DNA of 64,000 nucleotides from Neofusicoccum parvum (Eukaryota; Ascomycota; Dothideomycetes; Botryosphaeriales; Botryosphaeriaceae), in the NCBI GenBank assembly GCA_020912385.1, contig CP087210.1:2232001-2296000 (forward strand), in the 5' to 3' direction. Under the pieces are notes generated by a model, which had not been told where the DNA came from, did no database searches, and saw only the letters and a list, made by a program, of their open reading frames with translations. The first letter of the stretch is position 1. Each line of letters starts with the position of its first letter. A program made the position numbers and the translations under genes. Shown here piece by piece: positions 1-10,790 of this stretch.

Positions 1-1338
1 TATCGTCCCGAGGTGAGTGGATTTCGACGACAACGATTATGCAGCGTGTCAAGCAACTCCCTCTCAAAAGACGTCCATACTCACAAGCAGCTCCCAAAAC
101 AGCAATACCATTCCCGTCGCGTCGCAGATCAGGATCCGTATGGTGATGTCCAGCGAGTTCAGGTTGCGAGGTATGATGCCGAGCCCCCACGTGGACAGTT
201 TGCACTTCATCACTATGCCAGCGGTCACCCTCCTGCACGTGAGAACCCTGGATCTTATGTCATTGACAGGTCTGATCATGATAAACGCCTTCGCGTGGAG
301 CCTCGCCCGGAAGACGTGGTTATGCCTTCTATAGAGAGGGATGAGCCAAGTTCAGCCCACCCGACATCTAGCAATGACCAGGCTCGCTACCTTTCACACC
401 AAGAGCGATCGCTCATGCAGAGGCCGATTGTGCATGAGCATGAGGGTGTCCAAGCACATCGGAGAATGGAAGGCATTGGTGATCACGGCAGGCGTGCACC
501 GCAAGCAGATGCCATAGACTTGACGGACAGTCCTACGCGAGCCCCGAGAGACATTCGTCTTGGCAACCGTCAGCTCGTTACAGTCCAAGCGCATGACGCT
601 AGACGCATGCAGCCAAGGAACCCCTCCACTGACGAGAGGTATTACGATCGTCGCGCCGGGGAGCGGGCTGGCGATCCCGGTACAAATATGGTAGGGGACA
701 AGGACCCATCTCTTTCCTTTCTTCACAAAGCCTCCGAGCAGCCTGAGCGTCGGCACTTGTTCGACAGGGTAGAACGGTCTGGTCCTACCGGCAGCAGATC
801 GAACCCTCTTCAGCTTATGGGTGGTGCGGGCGACAATCGATCAGATGCTCACCCTTTCACCAACCAGAACCTGCCTTCTCCTCGACTGGCGTCACACTCA
901 TACGTTGCTAACCTACAGAGCCACGAGCGGCCATCCTCTTTGAAGCGACGGTCGGGCGATTGGATGGTCGAAAGCGAGGCACAAGATGATCGCTCCGCGT
1001 ATTCTGTTCGCAGGAGGGTTGAAGGTCCCTTTGGCCCTGGTCGTGTATTGGGCACAGTCGACACTCCGGGTCCGTCTCACAGACCACGGGCCCCAATGGT
1101 GGCTGAGCGTCTCGTTGGTGAGCCTCAGAGAGGGCATCATAGTGTTATGATGTCGAGCCCAACTCGTATGCGACTTTCACACGCCTATGACGATCTGGCC
1201 GCAAGCGATGATCCCGTCCGCCAGTCCATTGGAGGTGATGTCGGGTATCGGCCGGCACCTTCCGCCCACCTTTACGACTATCGCCCCGCCACTGGAGGTG
1301 TCCGCAGATATGATGATCATGCTGGAGTTTACCGCTGA
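1..1338 (+). CDS. Hypothetical basic, disordered protein, 3' part (5' end outside window)
   Basis: The frame is open from base 1 to the TGA at 1336-1338, giving about 445 residues of the C-terminal part of a longer protein. It is rich in Arg, His, Ser, Pro and Asp with no folded domain I recognise, so it is probably largely disordered. It contains Ile-Asp-Leu-Thr-Asp-Ser (around 166-171), which resembles a SUMO-interacting motif. A consensus donor GTGAGT lies at 13-18, and acceptors at 87 or 90 would give an intron of 75 or 78 nt that keeps the frame. So bases 13-90 may be intron, although the branch site is poor. It is convergent with the sulfide:quinone oxidoreductase gene. No function is assigned. 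The family remains unknown; a nuclear or chromatin-linked role would be a guess from the basic composition and SUMO-like motif. Confidence 0.6.
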   Translation, partial: YRPEVSGFRRQRLCSVSSNSLSKDVHTHKQLPKQQYHSRRVADQDPYGDVQRVQVARYDAEPPRGQFALHHYASGHPPARENPGSYVIDRSDHDKRLRVEPRPEDVVMPSIERDEPSSAHPTSSNDQARYLSHQERSLMQRPIVHEHEGVQAHRRMEGIGDHGRRAPQADAIDLTDSPTRAPRDIRLGNRQLVTVQAHDARRMQPRNPSTDERYYDRRAGERAGDPGTNMVGDKDPSLSFLHKASEQPERRHLFDRVERSGPTGSRSNPLQLMGGAGDNRSDAHPFTNQNLPSPRLASHSYVANLQSHERPSSLKRRSGDWMVESEAQDDRSAYSVRRRVEGPFGPGRVLGTVDTPGPSHRPRAPMVAERLVGEPQRGHHSVMMSSPTRMRLSHAYDDLAASDDPVRQSIGGDVGYRPAPSAHLYDYRPATGGVRRYDDHAGVYR

Positions 1339-2215
1339 AGCTAAGTTCCAACTTCAGTGCTCTGCTCATGCAATGCAATCACATCACTATCAAAACGGCA
1401 CATGTCCTCGCGTCGTGCTCGGCGGCGCGAAGCCCGCATGCGCTACGAATCACAACACTATCCCTCAAGACAGTTTGGTAAGCACACCAAGTTCGTCTGC
1501 ACTGATGGGTACCATTTTCTAATCACATCATGGCCGATCAGCTCCTTCAGCCTTCCTCATAAACAGCGTGTATCATCACAACACCAGTTGCCCCATGAAC
1601 TTGCATAAAGCTCGACGCATCAGAATGATGGGCATTATTAATTCTGTCGAGAATATAGAGAGAATCTTAAGTCAGGGAGGGTCGAAGGACAAGACGATCG
1701 TCTTGGCATGGCTGAAAGAGGCGTTCATCCCTTTAGTGGGGCCGACTCGGAGACCATCAGTCCCTCTTTCATCGTCTTACCGATACAGAGGAGAGTGATG
1801 TAAGAAGGATTCAGGTGCCAAGTACTCCCGGGTAGGAGTGGGACTAGTCAATAAGGAAACAGCAATTCCGACATCGAGCTCAGATTGTTCAGTAGAACGA
1901 CGAGATCTTCGGAAGTAAAAAATCACACAAGATTACTAGTAACTCAAAGAATACAATAGCATTCCTTGCGTGCTCTCATTCTTCAGCCCAACGACGTCTG
2001 TATCTTCAACATCGTTTTGCGGACATAGGCCCTCTTGCACTTGAAATCTCTAGGCGATGCCGTTCAAGTACTCTTCTAAAGTAAACGTTAGCTCATGTTT
2101 CTTGGACCACTGCTTACAGCCTTGGCGTGAACGAGTGAAGTCTCATTTATTGTCTCCCGCTACTTTTATAACACTGGCCAAGTGAGTGCAATACCCACGA
2201 GCTCCGGGAGTTGTC
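1339..2215. other. Convergent 3' intergenic region
   Basis: These 877 bases lie between the stop of the upstream plus-strand gene and the stop of the minus-strand SQR gene. They must hold both 3' untranslated regions. They are richer in AT than the flanking coding sequence. Short open frames here (for example 1357-1608 and 1568-1798) show no recognisable protein. I see no other feature. Confidence 0.5.
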
Positions 2216-3571
2216 TCAGCTTATCCAGCCCTTTGGTCCCTTCCAAGTTCCCTTGACCATAGACTTGAAGTACACCCATGGAAAGAAGTCTTTCTTCATG
2301 TAATAGAAGGCACGGCGAGGAACTCCCTGGTCAAGGCCGAGCATGCTGAATGTTTCCTTAGGCTCTCCGCCGTACTTGAACTCACAGAGAAGGACCTTGC
2401 CGTACTCTGTCAGAAGAGGACACGAGGTATAACCGTCATACTTGGCGTCGGACTCCTTCCCCTCCATAGCCTGCAGAAGATTGCGGACTAGAACCGGTGC
2501 GGCCGAAGTTATTGCGGCTGCCGTCTTGGATGTGGGAAGGTTGGAAGCATCGCCAGCAGACCAGATGTTCGGGTACCTGGTGTGGCGAAGAGTGCTCTCA
2601 TCGACTTCGACGAGGCCGGCCTCGTTCGCGAGGGGGCTGTTCTTGACAAAGGCATGAGGCTCCATCTTGGGCACAACATGCAGAAGATCAAACTTTCTCG
2701 TGACGTTTCCATCAGGAGCAGCAAAGGTGGCCCTGTCCCCTTCAATGGCGATAAGGTCGTGTTGGAAAAGGCCCTCGACTCCTCTCTCCTTGCGCATCTC
2801 CTCGAGCTTGGCGCTGTACTTGGGCACGCCAAACATGACTCCAAGGCCCGTAGCGAAGCTAATCTTCACCGGCGAGCCAGATGGATTGCCCGGATTGTAC
2901 AGGCCGGCTCGCTTCCAGTAGTCCAGCGCCAGCCACATGATCTTTTGTGGACCGCCGGCACATTTGACGATTCCGGTTGGCTGAGTGAAGATGGCGTCGC
3001 CTTTCCGAAGCTGCTTGATGGTGCGGAAGACCTTATCGCAGGAGTCGTAGCCATATGTGGACGAGACGGAAGAGTGCGGATCGGCCAGGGCTTCGGGGAG
3101 ACCCGCAATCTTCCCCGGGTTCATGTGGATGCCGGGCACGACGACCAGGTGCTCGTAACTGATCCTGTCACCATTTTCCAGGGTGACCAGGTTGCTGTCC
3201 GGGGAGAAGGTGCCGGCGCTGTGGTTGTAGAATTTGAGCTTCGGATCAACCAGGCTTGAGAGCGGTCTTCGCAGCTCCTCTTTCTTCTTGAGGCCGCCGC
3301 CCACGAGGGTCCATCCGGGCTGGTAGTGATGCCACTCTGCTGGATCCACGACTGCGATGTCGCCTTTGGCGAATTTGCCTGACCGGAGAAGCTGGTGGCT
3401 GATGGCGAGGCCGGCCGCACCACCTCCAACGACCACCACCCGGTGGTTCTGCGCAGCAGAGATCGCCGGTGCCACGGTTGCGAGATTCCGGGCAGCCAGA
3501 GGAACGGCTCGTGCAGTGTGACTTGCATGCCTGGCAGTGCCGGCTGCCAACGAGAGGCGGTTGCAGACCAT
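2216..3571 (-). CDS. Mitochondrial sulfide:quinone oxidoreductase (SQR, HMT2/SQOR type)
   Basis: Flavoprotein that oxidises hydrogen sulfide in mitochondria, passing electrons to ubiquinone and sulfur to a thiol acceptor such as glutathione. I start at the ATG at 3571, giving 451 residues and a basic, Ser/Ala-rich N-terminus suited to mitochondrial import; the frame is open further upstream, to 3673. A dinucleotide-binding loop (VVVGGGAAGLA) lies near residues 46-56. The two catalytic cysteines of the eukaryotic family are present: Cys204 in VKCAGGPQKIMW and Cys384 in YTSCPLLTEYGK. A second FAD-binding segment, NIWSAGDASNLP, lies near 335-346. The C-terminus has the aromatic, hydrophobic pattern (AFYYMKKDFFPWVYF) of the membrane-docking region. 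No intron is needed. It is divergent from the persulfide dioxygenase gene at 4535, the next enzyme of the pathway. Confidence 0.93.
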   Translation of the reverse strand: MVCNRLSLAAGTARHASHTARAVPLAARNLATVAPAISAAQNHRVVVVGGGAAGLAISHQLLRSGKFAKGDIAVVDPAEWHHYQPGWTLVGGGLKKKEELRRPLSSLVDPKLKFYNHSAGTFSPDSNLVTLENGDRISYEHLVVVPGIHMNPGKIAGLPEALADPHSSVSSTYGYDSCDKVFRTIKQLRKGDAIFTQPTGIVKCAGGPQKIMWLALDYWKRAGLYNPGNPSGSPVKISFATGLGVMFGVPKYSAKLEEMRKERGVEGLFQHDLIAIEGDRATFAAPDGNVTRKFDLLHVVPKMEPHAFVKNSPLANEAGLVEVDESTLRHTRYPNIWSAGDASNLPTSKTAAAITSAAPVLVRNLLQAMEGKESDAKYDGYTSCPLLTEYGKVLLCEFKYGGEPKETFSMLGLDQGVPRRAFYYMKKDFFPWVYFKSMVKGTWKGPKGWIS

Positions 3572-4534
3572 GATCGGCGGGAGAAAGTAGGTTGAGGTGC
3601 AAGAACCGATAAAGTCAAATGCAAGACTACTGGCTCGCACTATCCGGTGATGGCGGAACTGCGAGCAGGTCATTGCAGTGGACTGCCCTAATCGGCGACC
3701 ACCATCGCCTAGCGCCCTCTTGGGCCCACCAGTCGGCGACAGCCCTAATCGCCGTTGTCACTCGGTCTCAGGAACATGGCCTGCTAAACCCACTGGAGGG
3801 CTCCGTTGAGCAAGTTAATACATCATCTTGCCACATACTGCCGCTCGTTACTCAGGCAAGGCGGGTCCGAGTCTTCCGCATGTTCCTGCCCGTTGTGTAT
3901 AGCGCGACTGCACAGGGCCTTGTTTCCCCACGTGCTGTCACAGCCGCTTCAGCGCACTTCCTATGTCTATGCACATGCACACGATGGTCTTTGTTTGCAG
4001 GACACGACTACCTCCTGTGCACCAGGACAGGCTTCTTGTGGAGGGGGCCAGATCCTCGGTCAAATGGGCGGGAGCCTGAGACTCGTCGCCGAGCTTACGA
4101 GCAAGTCGGCGACGCACCCGGGAACGGGCGCCCTGACCACTTGTACTTCGACTCTTAAGCAGGTCTGGCTCGAAGCCAAACCATTAACCTTGTGTATCTT
4201 TTCGGGAAGTGTTACTGCTTGTCGCGAGAGAAATGAAGCTTCTCAGGCCGCAAGTCAACAAGTTGCAGGCGACGACACGTCTGCCGCGGACGTCGCCCGT
4301 GGCGATCCGAGGCCCAAAATTCAGTGAGCCTGACAGGCAGCTCCATACTCTTCACCAACAACCCAAAGGTAAGGCCGCAGACACTGCTCCATGATTCTTA
4401 AAAAAGAAGAAGAAAACGCTTTCAACAACACAGCTCCTAATCAAGCATCGTCAAGGACAGCGCGAGTCTGCGGACGTGCATCGTTTCGCCCCGTGCACTG
4501 CGTGCCTCTTCTTCCCACCCAAAATCAGAGTTTT
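3572..4534. promoter_or_regulatory. Shared divergent upstream region of the sulfide-oxidation pair
   Basis: About 960 bases separate the SQR start codon (minus strand) from the preferred start codon of the persulfide dioxygenase (plus strand). Both promoters and 5' leaders must lie here. Open frames such as 3619-4158 and 3806-4327 give Cys/Ser/Arg-rich products without recognisable domains and are treated as chance. I did not identify a specific transcription-factor site. Co-regulation is inferred from the arrangement only. Confidence 0.5.
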
Positions 4535-5522
4535 ATGAACCGTCGAGCTTCGCACAGTGCCAAAGCCTCCACGGCCAAGGAACCAACCATTCACGATGTG
4601 TTTGAAAGCAAGACAGGCACATGGCAATACGTGGTCGCTGATCCGTCTACGTTGACCGCCGTCATCATCGACCCGGTTTTGGATTACGACCCGGCCACCC
4701 AGGTCATCACCACCGGCATGGCCGATGCCTTGCTCTCTTTGGTCGAGGAGAACAACTACAAGGTCGACAGGATACTCGAAACCCATTGCCACGCGGATCA
4801 CCTATCCGCAGCGTCATATCTTCAGAACCGTCTTGCCCAGAAGCAAGGCCACAGGCCACCCATTGGTATCGGCAAGCGCATCGGGAATGTGCAGAGATTG
4901 TTTGGCCAAAGATATGGAGTCCCGGAGGAGGAGTACGAGGGCGTTTTTGTCAAGCTCTTCGACGATGACGAGGCGTTCAGCATTGGTGACTTAACAGCCA
5001 CAGCCATCCACCTTCCAGGCCATACTCCCGACCATCTCGGCTACAAGATCGGCGGTATGATACTTACAGCAACCCCTGGAAATGGCCCAGATCTGCTGAC
5101 ATGGCTTCTCAGATAATGTTTTCTGTGGCGATTCTCTCTTCCACGCAGACATTGGCACCGCACGCTGCGATTTCCCCGGCGGTAGTGCAAAAGATCTCTT
5201 TAACTCAGGACGTAAGCTCCTTAGTTTACCAGACCACGTGAGAATATGGACTGGCCATGACTACCCTCCGGAAGAACGTAGTGCTCCTGTACCTTGGATC
5301 AGCGTCAGAGACCACAAGATGCACAACAGACATCTGAAAGACGGCATCTCCGAAGAAGAGTTCGTGGCTTTGCGCAAGGAACGCGATGCGAAGTTGGGAG
5401 AGCCGAGGCTGCTCCACCAGTCGATCCAGACCAACATCCGGGCAGGGCGGCTTCCAAAGCCAAAAGATTCAGGACATCGGCTGCTTCACCTCCCTTTGAA
5501 GCTGAAAGGTGTGGAGTGGTGA
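4535..5522 (+). CDS. Persulfide dioxygenase-type metallo-beta-lactamase protein (ETHE1/Blh family)
   Basis: Predicted iron-dependent hydrolase-fold dioxygenase that oxidises glutathione persulfide to sulfite, consuming the SQR product. Two exons, 4535-5054 and 5113-5522, give 309 residues. The 58-nt intron has donor GTATGA, branch GCTGAC and acceptor CTCAG; the join restores the block GDNVFCGDSLFHADIGTARC. Metal-ligand motifs are visible: HCHADH (His84, His86, Asp88, His89), LPGHTPDHLGY (His163), the Asp in CGDSLF, and TGHDYPP near the C-terminus. Reading through the intron would stop at 5114-5116 and lose the Asp and last His ligands. An in-frame ATG at 4391 would add 48 residues; I prefer 4535 (MNRRASHSAKAS). 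The C-terminal segment after TGHDYPP is typical of the Blh branch rather than of short ETHE1 proteins. Confidence 0.88.
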
Positions 5523-6073
5523 ATGAGGTAAACTGATATGATTCAAGTTCTCTTTTTCAACTAGCGCCTTGGTTCCACCATGAAGAAACTCCTACTCGAT
5601 ATAATGTGCTTTCATTCATACACAGTGATGAAATTGATAGCCAACACTTGACGTAACATTAACTGGAGCTCACAAGTCACAACTGCCTAACAGCAGTAAC
5701 GCTTGATCTCCGCAGTTTCGACATTGAACCTAGTTTGTTCTGTACAATACCACCGAGGCCTAAGATCTCAAAACAGTGAACAAAGAAACTCGACGAGTCA
5801 ATGGCGAACCTGCTCGTAATGTGGAGAATACAATTCCGTTGTTCGCGTTCTTTTATCCATCCAGTTCAACAATGCCTTTGTATTTTCTGCGCAGCTTCAC
5901 GTATATATTCTCTCTCGTTTATCTCTATGGGCTCATCAACCCAACTCCAGTAGCCTCTCTTCTACAGCAGGAAAGACCATCATCGATTGCAGTGCAACGG
6001 TAATCATCTTCATCTGCTCATAGATCACGATCACGGCACGGGAGAGACTGGACAGCAGCACAACACCACAGGT
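5523..6073. other. Intergenic region upstream of the RING gene
   Basis: This stretch holds the 3' end of the dioxygenase transcript and the 5' region of the RING gene. It is AT-richer than its surroundings. Several ATGs precede the preferred RING start (5987 in frame, 5873 and others out of frame), so short upstream open frames may exist. Nothing else is recognisable. Confidence 0.4.
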
Positions 6074-7102
6074 ATGGCCCAAAACCAGGAGCCCGCAACA
6101 AGGGACGAGTTCCTGTCCCACGGGATTGAGGAAGTCCCGGCTGACGAGGTTGCCGCAGCAGCATCCAACCCGGACGCTCCAGGCGGAACGCAAGAATGCA
6201 TGGTCTGCCTCGAGGACTGGGAGAGCAGGGACCCGCCCGAGAAGGCGGTCCGCATCATCGCCTGCGGCCACTGGGTCGGCAGCGTCTGCATCACCCTGCT
6301 CAACAGCAACACATGCCCGCTCTGCCGCACCCAACTCTACCGCGCGGACGACGACGACGACGCGTGGGTGCCGCCGCCGGACCCGGACGACGAGCTCCTC
6401 GACCGCCTGGCGCCCGACTTCGCCGACCTCGCCGCCGCGCTCGCCGCCGCGCAGCCCCTGGCCCGCCACGCGCTCGAGGCCGCCGCGGCCTCGCACGCCG
6501 CCGACCGCGCCTTCGACCGCACCGCCGCGGCGCTCGCCCACGAGCGCGACGCCGCCGTCGACCAGCTGCCCCCTCCCCCGCCGTCGACGCCCTCCGGCGC
6601 CGCCCGCGACCTGCGGCCCCACGCGCTCGTCCCGGCCTTCGAGGCCGTGTCGCCGCGCGACCTGCTCACCCCCCGCGCCCACCTCTTCCGCGCCGGCCGC
6701 GGCGCCTGGCTCACCGTCCGCCCCGCCGCCTTCGCCGCCAACTTCGCCAGCCTGGCGCGCGCCTTCCGGGCCGCGCGGGCGGGCCGGATGCCGGGCGGCG
6801 ACGACGGCGACGAGGAGGAGATGTGGGCGGCGGTGGCGCGGGTGGAGCGGTCCGCGGTCGGCGCGTGGGCGCGCGAGCACGAGGCCGAGCTCTGGCGCGC
6901 CGTCGACCTGCGGGACGCGCTGGTGCGGCGCGCGCGGATGGCGCTGGCCGAGGAGCCTGTGCCCGTGCCCGGCGCCGGGCTGGTCGTTGTGGTGCTGGTC
7001 GACTGGCTGGTTGGCTGGAGGCGCACGAGGGAGGTCGAGGTTTGGGGCGGCTTGATCATGGATCCGGAGCCGGAGGAGGAAGGGGAGGATGAGGAGGAGT
7101 GA
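6074..7102 (+). CDS. RING-finger protein, putative E3 ubiquitin ligase, fungal-specific
   Basis: Single open frame ending at TGA 7100-7102; the preferred start at 6074 (MAQNQEPATRDEF) gives 342 residues, and an in-frame ATG at 5987 would add 29. An N-terminal RING is visible at residues 42-84: CMVC, then CGHWVGSVC, then TCPLC. Ligands are Cys42, Cys45, Cys64, His66, Cys72, Cys81 and Cys84. The position between His66 and Cys72 that normally carries His or Cys is Gly69, so one zinc ligand is not canonical; I recall this arrangement from other fungal RING proteins. After the RING come an Asp-rich stretch, a long Ala/Arg/Asp-rich helical region, a hydrophobic run (GAGLVVVVLVDWLVGW) and an acidic tail. 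GC content in the middle is extreme, which makes all frames open. Substrates are unknown. Confidence 0.75.
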   Translation: MAQNQEPATRDEFLSHGIEEVPADEVAAAASNPDAPGGTQECMVCLEDWESRDPPEKAVRIIACGHWVGSVCITLLNSNTCPLCRTQLYRADDDDDAWVPPPDPDDELLDRLAPDFADLAAALAAAQPLARHALEAAAASHAADRAFDRTAAALAHERDAAVDQLPPPPPSTPSGAARDLRPHALVPAFEAVSPRDLLTPRAHLFRAGRGAWLTVRPAAFAANFASLARAFRAARAGRMPGGDDGDEEEMWAAVARVERSAVGAWAREHEAELWRAVDLRDALVRRARMALAEEPVPVPGAGLVVVVLVDWLVGWRRTREVEVWGGLIMDPEPEEEGEDEEE

Positions 7103-8825
7103 CTGGTGAGTATCTTTGGCTTTCTGTTTTAGACCCGCTGGCGGCAATTGAGACGAATCTCTGCTATGATCTTTTGCTTGAATGATGGAAGTGAATCTGT
7201 GAGTGTTTTGTTAGTGTCTTGGGCTAGAATCTGCGTTGCTGGAAGTTGAAGCAGTGACAGAGAATGGAAGTGGCAATGCTTCTGCTCCGCCAGTGCTGAG
7301 TTATTGTTGACCCAGCCTTGCAAGACCAATTGACAAGCTATACTACATGCATGATCCTGACGGGATGTTGGGAACCGAACGTGGAGGTCAATGTTGCTCT
7401 TGGTTAACGTAAGCATCTGTCCTGAGAATTGGGATAGACAGAGCTGTGGAGACGGAGAAGCCCCAAGCTCAAGAACGGATAGATGATGTTCTATTCTCAA
7501 TACAAGCGAAACCGGAGATGTAAACCATACCTGGAGTCTTCTTTTTCTCCTCCGGCACTAGAGACGTCTGCACCGTCGATGCGGCTTGAGATGAGATCCG
7601 TACGGTTTGTGTGGACATGAACCTTCCATGGCCTCACGCCGTCCACCTTGCTCCCCCGATCTGGAGGCACAACCTCGGCTCTCCCGAGTGTCTTTCTTTC
7701 TCCATGTTCCTGAGTCGGGATCTGTGCAGGGGTGGATAGGCAATCTTAGCCAGACTGAAAGGAAGCCCAAGGACGCTCGGCAGTTGTAGAGAGCCTGACG
7801 ACTAGTCATTGACAAAGTTTACGCAATGGCAATCCCACACGGGAGGTTGCGGACACTAAGGCCGCACCACCAGAGGTGAGATCAACACAGGAAAGGTGCT
7901 GCATGATCGTAGGCAAACGGTCCGTTTCTCGCAATGCATTTGTAAATCGGAAACATCGTGCTGCCATTATAGGGCAGAGCAGACTGAACAGGAATGATCC
8001 GGCTGGGGAGAGAAATTGAGCACGACAGATGCTGACAGAAGACAGGAAAGCCAGCAGGAGAGGCTGGACTGGGTATCAGCGAGATAACGATGGGCCGCGG
8101 CTGAACGGCAAAGTCGCAGACTTACGCGTTCTGACACAGCCCAACTGACACGGCACATGCCATCCAGCCAGACCAGCACAGCTTACAAAAATCCCCTTCA
8201 CGATGGCAATGCACACTCAACGCCACAGGCCCCTTCTCTTTCTGCAGCGCGCTTGGCGCAGTCTCAGCCTTCAACGCTCTACCAAACTCTAAACCACGGC
8301 CAGCACTAACCTTTAAGCCAATTTGTCCGACGCAGAAATGTAAAAGAGTAACGGCACTTGGGCTATCGCATCCGCCTGGTGACCAGTGCACACGAGCTGG
8401 CTTCGGATCAGCAACAGGCAGGAGGCTGGGCGGCGCATCTCCAAATTCCAAAAACTGCCACTGACAATCGCCCAGCTGCGCCATGGCCGGCCACATCGGC
8501 CAAGAGAAGCAGGTGTCTGCTTAGCCGCCCGACATGGTGCGCCGCTTCCAGCAGCCAGGTTCAGGTCTGCCGCCGTGAGGCCAAGGCCAACGGTATCCAC
8601 TGCCTGCCTTCTCACCATCGTCCACGCCAACGTCACCATACATACCTCTGCGCGCCTTGACCAGCCCTTCCTCCCTCTCCAACATCCTCGCCTGGCCTGT
8701 CGCTGCACACTAAGGGAAGTCGGCTCTCCTGGCTTTGCCGCCCCCCTTCCCGCGTGTTTCACAATTCTCCATTCCCTCAATCCTCCGCACCTGAATGAAA
8801 AAAAAAGCCACTTGGGGGCGCGCGC

Positions 8826-8855
8826 GCACCGCACCGCGCCGCGCCGCGCCGCGCC
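8826..8855. repeat. Pentamer tandem repeat (GCRCC)6
   Basis: Six head-to-tail units, two of GCACC followed by four of GCGCC. It lies in the GC-rich gene-poor region and shifts the reading frame of any open frame that crosses it. Confidence 0.9.
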
Positions 8856-9148
8856 ATCCGGTGCGAAAGCGACCAAGACGAGCTTTCAGCCTCCGCCGCA
8901 GACGGCGATGCACGAGCGAGCAAGCGAGCGCGCAGTCCTCTTTTTCCTTCCTTCCAGCAAGCTGTCCTTGATTTTGATTTTCCGTTCGCGCGCCAAACCG
9001 AAGACGGCAATCCATCGTCCGCGACTACTGAAGCGGAGGAGGCGGAGGGGGCTTTTGCTGCGCCGCAGTAGCAGCAACGGATGGCTTTGTAAGTGGGCTT
9101 CCGGCGGGGGGGGGGGGAGGGGACCGTGCTGAGAGGTAAGCCTGCTGT

Positions 9149-9171
9149 GAGAGAGAGAGAGACAGAGAGAG
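9149..9171. repeat. GA-rich microsatellite
   Basis: A run of GA dinucleotides with one C interruption. It lies just downstream of a G homopolymer near 9108-9117. Both are simple-sequence tracts in a non-coding setting. Confidence 0.85.
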
Positions 9172-9859
9172 CCAGCCCATCGTGAGAGATGCGGCGCCGG
9201 CGCGAGGACCAGCCGGGTGACCGCGCGCACGCAACGCACGCGCGGATTGGCGCCCCCCCCTGCCCTGCCCTTTCTTTTTTCTTTCCTGCCCAACGGCTCC
9301 AGGCCCCCTGCCCCACGGGTGCCTTTCAACCCCGGGTCCGACGCCCGCGCCGCGGTGCCGCTGCGAGTTCGTCCAGTGTCAGGCGTGTTGGCCTAGCGCG
9401 GTTGAGCGGCCGTGGAGAGCAGAGCGAGGGAGGGGCTTTCTCTGCGAGAGGAGAGGCGCATGCGGCCGGGGCGAAGCAGAGAGCGTTGAGCAGGGGGAGA
9501 CGGGAGGACAGGGGGGGGAAGCGAGGAAGCAGGAGACAGAGCAATAGCTCACGAGAACAATGGAGTTATTGAAGGGGGAGTCGCGACTCATGGCTGCTGC
9601 TTTCTCCGGTGGGCGAGGGCGGGAGTTACGTGCGTGTGCAGGTCTCACCCGTTGTCGTGATGCCAGATTGTCCCGGCGATTTGGGCGCTGCTGGCCTTGT
9701 AGCTGTCTTGCTCGCGTGGTTCGTACGTACGTTTCTTTGCATGCAGCCGTGCCACGTATAGTGGGCGCGCGTTGCTTGGCCGCGGAGATATTATTTTTCT
9801 CGCCGGCCGCTGATTCGATGCGATGTAACACAAGAGTGGAAAGGCATATCGTAGACGCT

Positions 9860-9877
9860 CACCGTCACCGTCACCGT
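9860..9877. repeat. CACCGT x3 tandem repeat
   Basis: Three perfect hexamer copies in the GC-rich spacer. No coding context is supported. Confidence 0.85.
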
Positions 9878-10764
9878 TGCCGCCGCCCGCTTCCTGTTAC
9901 AGCGCGGCGAGTAATGGGCTGATTTGCTCCCGTTTCTTCACCTCCCTGCCGTGGCGCCCCTCCTCGCACGCCCAACCGACCATTTCAGCTTTCGATTTTT
10001 TCCACTGCTCAAGAGCTGGCATCAACGCGCGAGGACGTGGAGAGCAGAGCCGCATCGCCATCGCTGGCGGACGTAAGCGAGACCGCGTAAATCCGCAGGC
10101 ACGGCGCTGGGTCCGGTGTGCTTGTGCTCCATGCAGTGCCGGTTGGTTTCTGCACACACGCATGTACACCCACCGCGCACTGGCCGCCGTCCTTCTCCCA
10201 ACCGTTGCGGCAGCTTCAGAGTGAAATGCGAGAGTGATGAGCGGGACCGGTGAATGCCATCATCACCAGCATCGTCATCATTCTTCAGGGTCCTCAGGGG
10301 GCAGGGGCCGGCCTGGGCAAGGGCCCAATGAAAAAAGCCGAAGGAACAATAGTGCGCGGAGCCGTGGCTCTGCTGATCATCTCATGATGTTGTGCCGGGT
10401 CGGGAAGGGGGGCGTTGGGTTGATATAAAGCGAATATTGGGCGGCGGCGACTATAGGAGAGGGCGCGGGAATAACAATAGTGCAAGGTGCAAGACCAGCG
10501 TCGCCGCGAGCGAGCCCACACGCCGACCCAGGCTAATCTTGCGGGAGCGGGAGGCGTACCAGCGGACGGCGGAGCCTGGTGGCACTCGGGCCAGCGACGG
10601 AGAGCGCCGGGGCGCACTCCGCCGCTGTAGTTGTTTATACACGATGCGACGCGGGCTGTATAAGGACGGCGCACAGCGACAGCGATGACGAGGGCGTGGG
10701 CGATGGAAGCGGGGGCGGGCGATCGGTCGCAGCTCCGGCGGCCGGTGAGTGGCTGGGCGGCAGC

Positions 10765-10790
10765 GCGGAACCGGTGCGCGGAACCGGTGC
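10765..10790. repeat. Direct tandem duplication of a 13-mer
   Basis: Two perfect adjacent copies of GCGGAACCGGTGC. This is a local duplication in the gene-poor region and is not associated with a coding frame I can support. Confidence 0.9.

Noticed and set aside
2582..3259. 225-residue plus-strand frame antisense to SQR
   Set aside because: It is fully explained as a shadow of the SQR codons, which carry all the family motifs.
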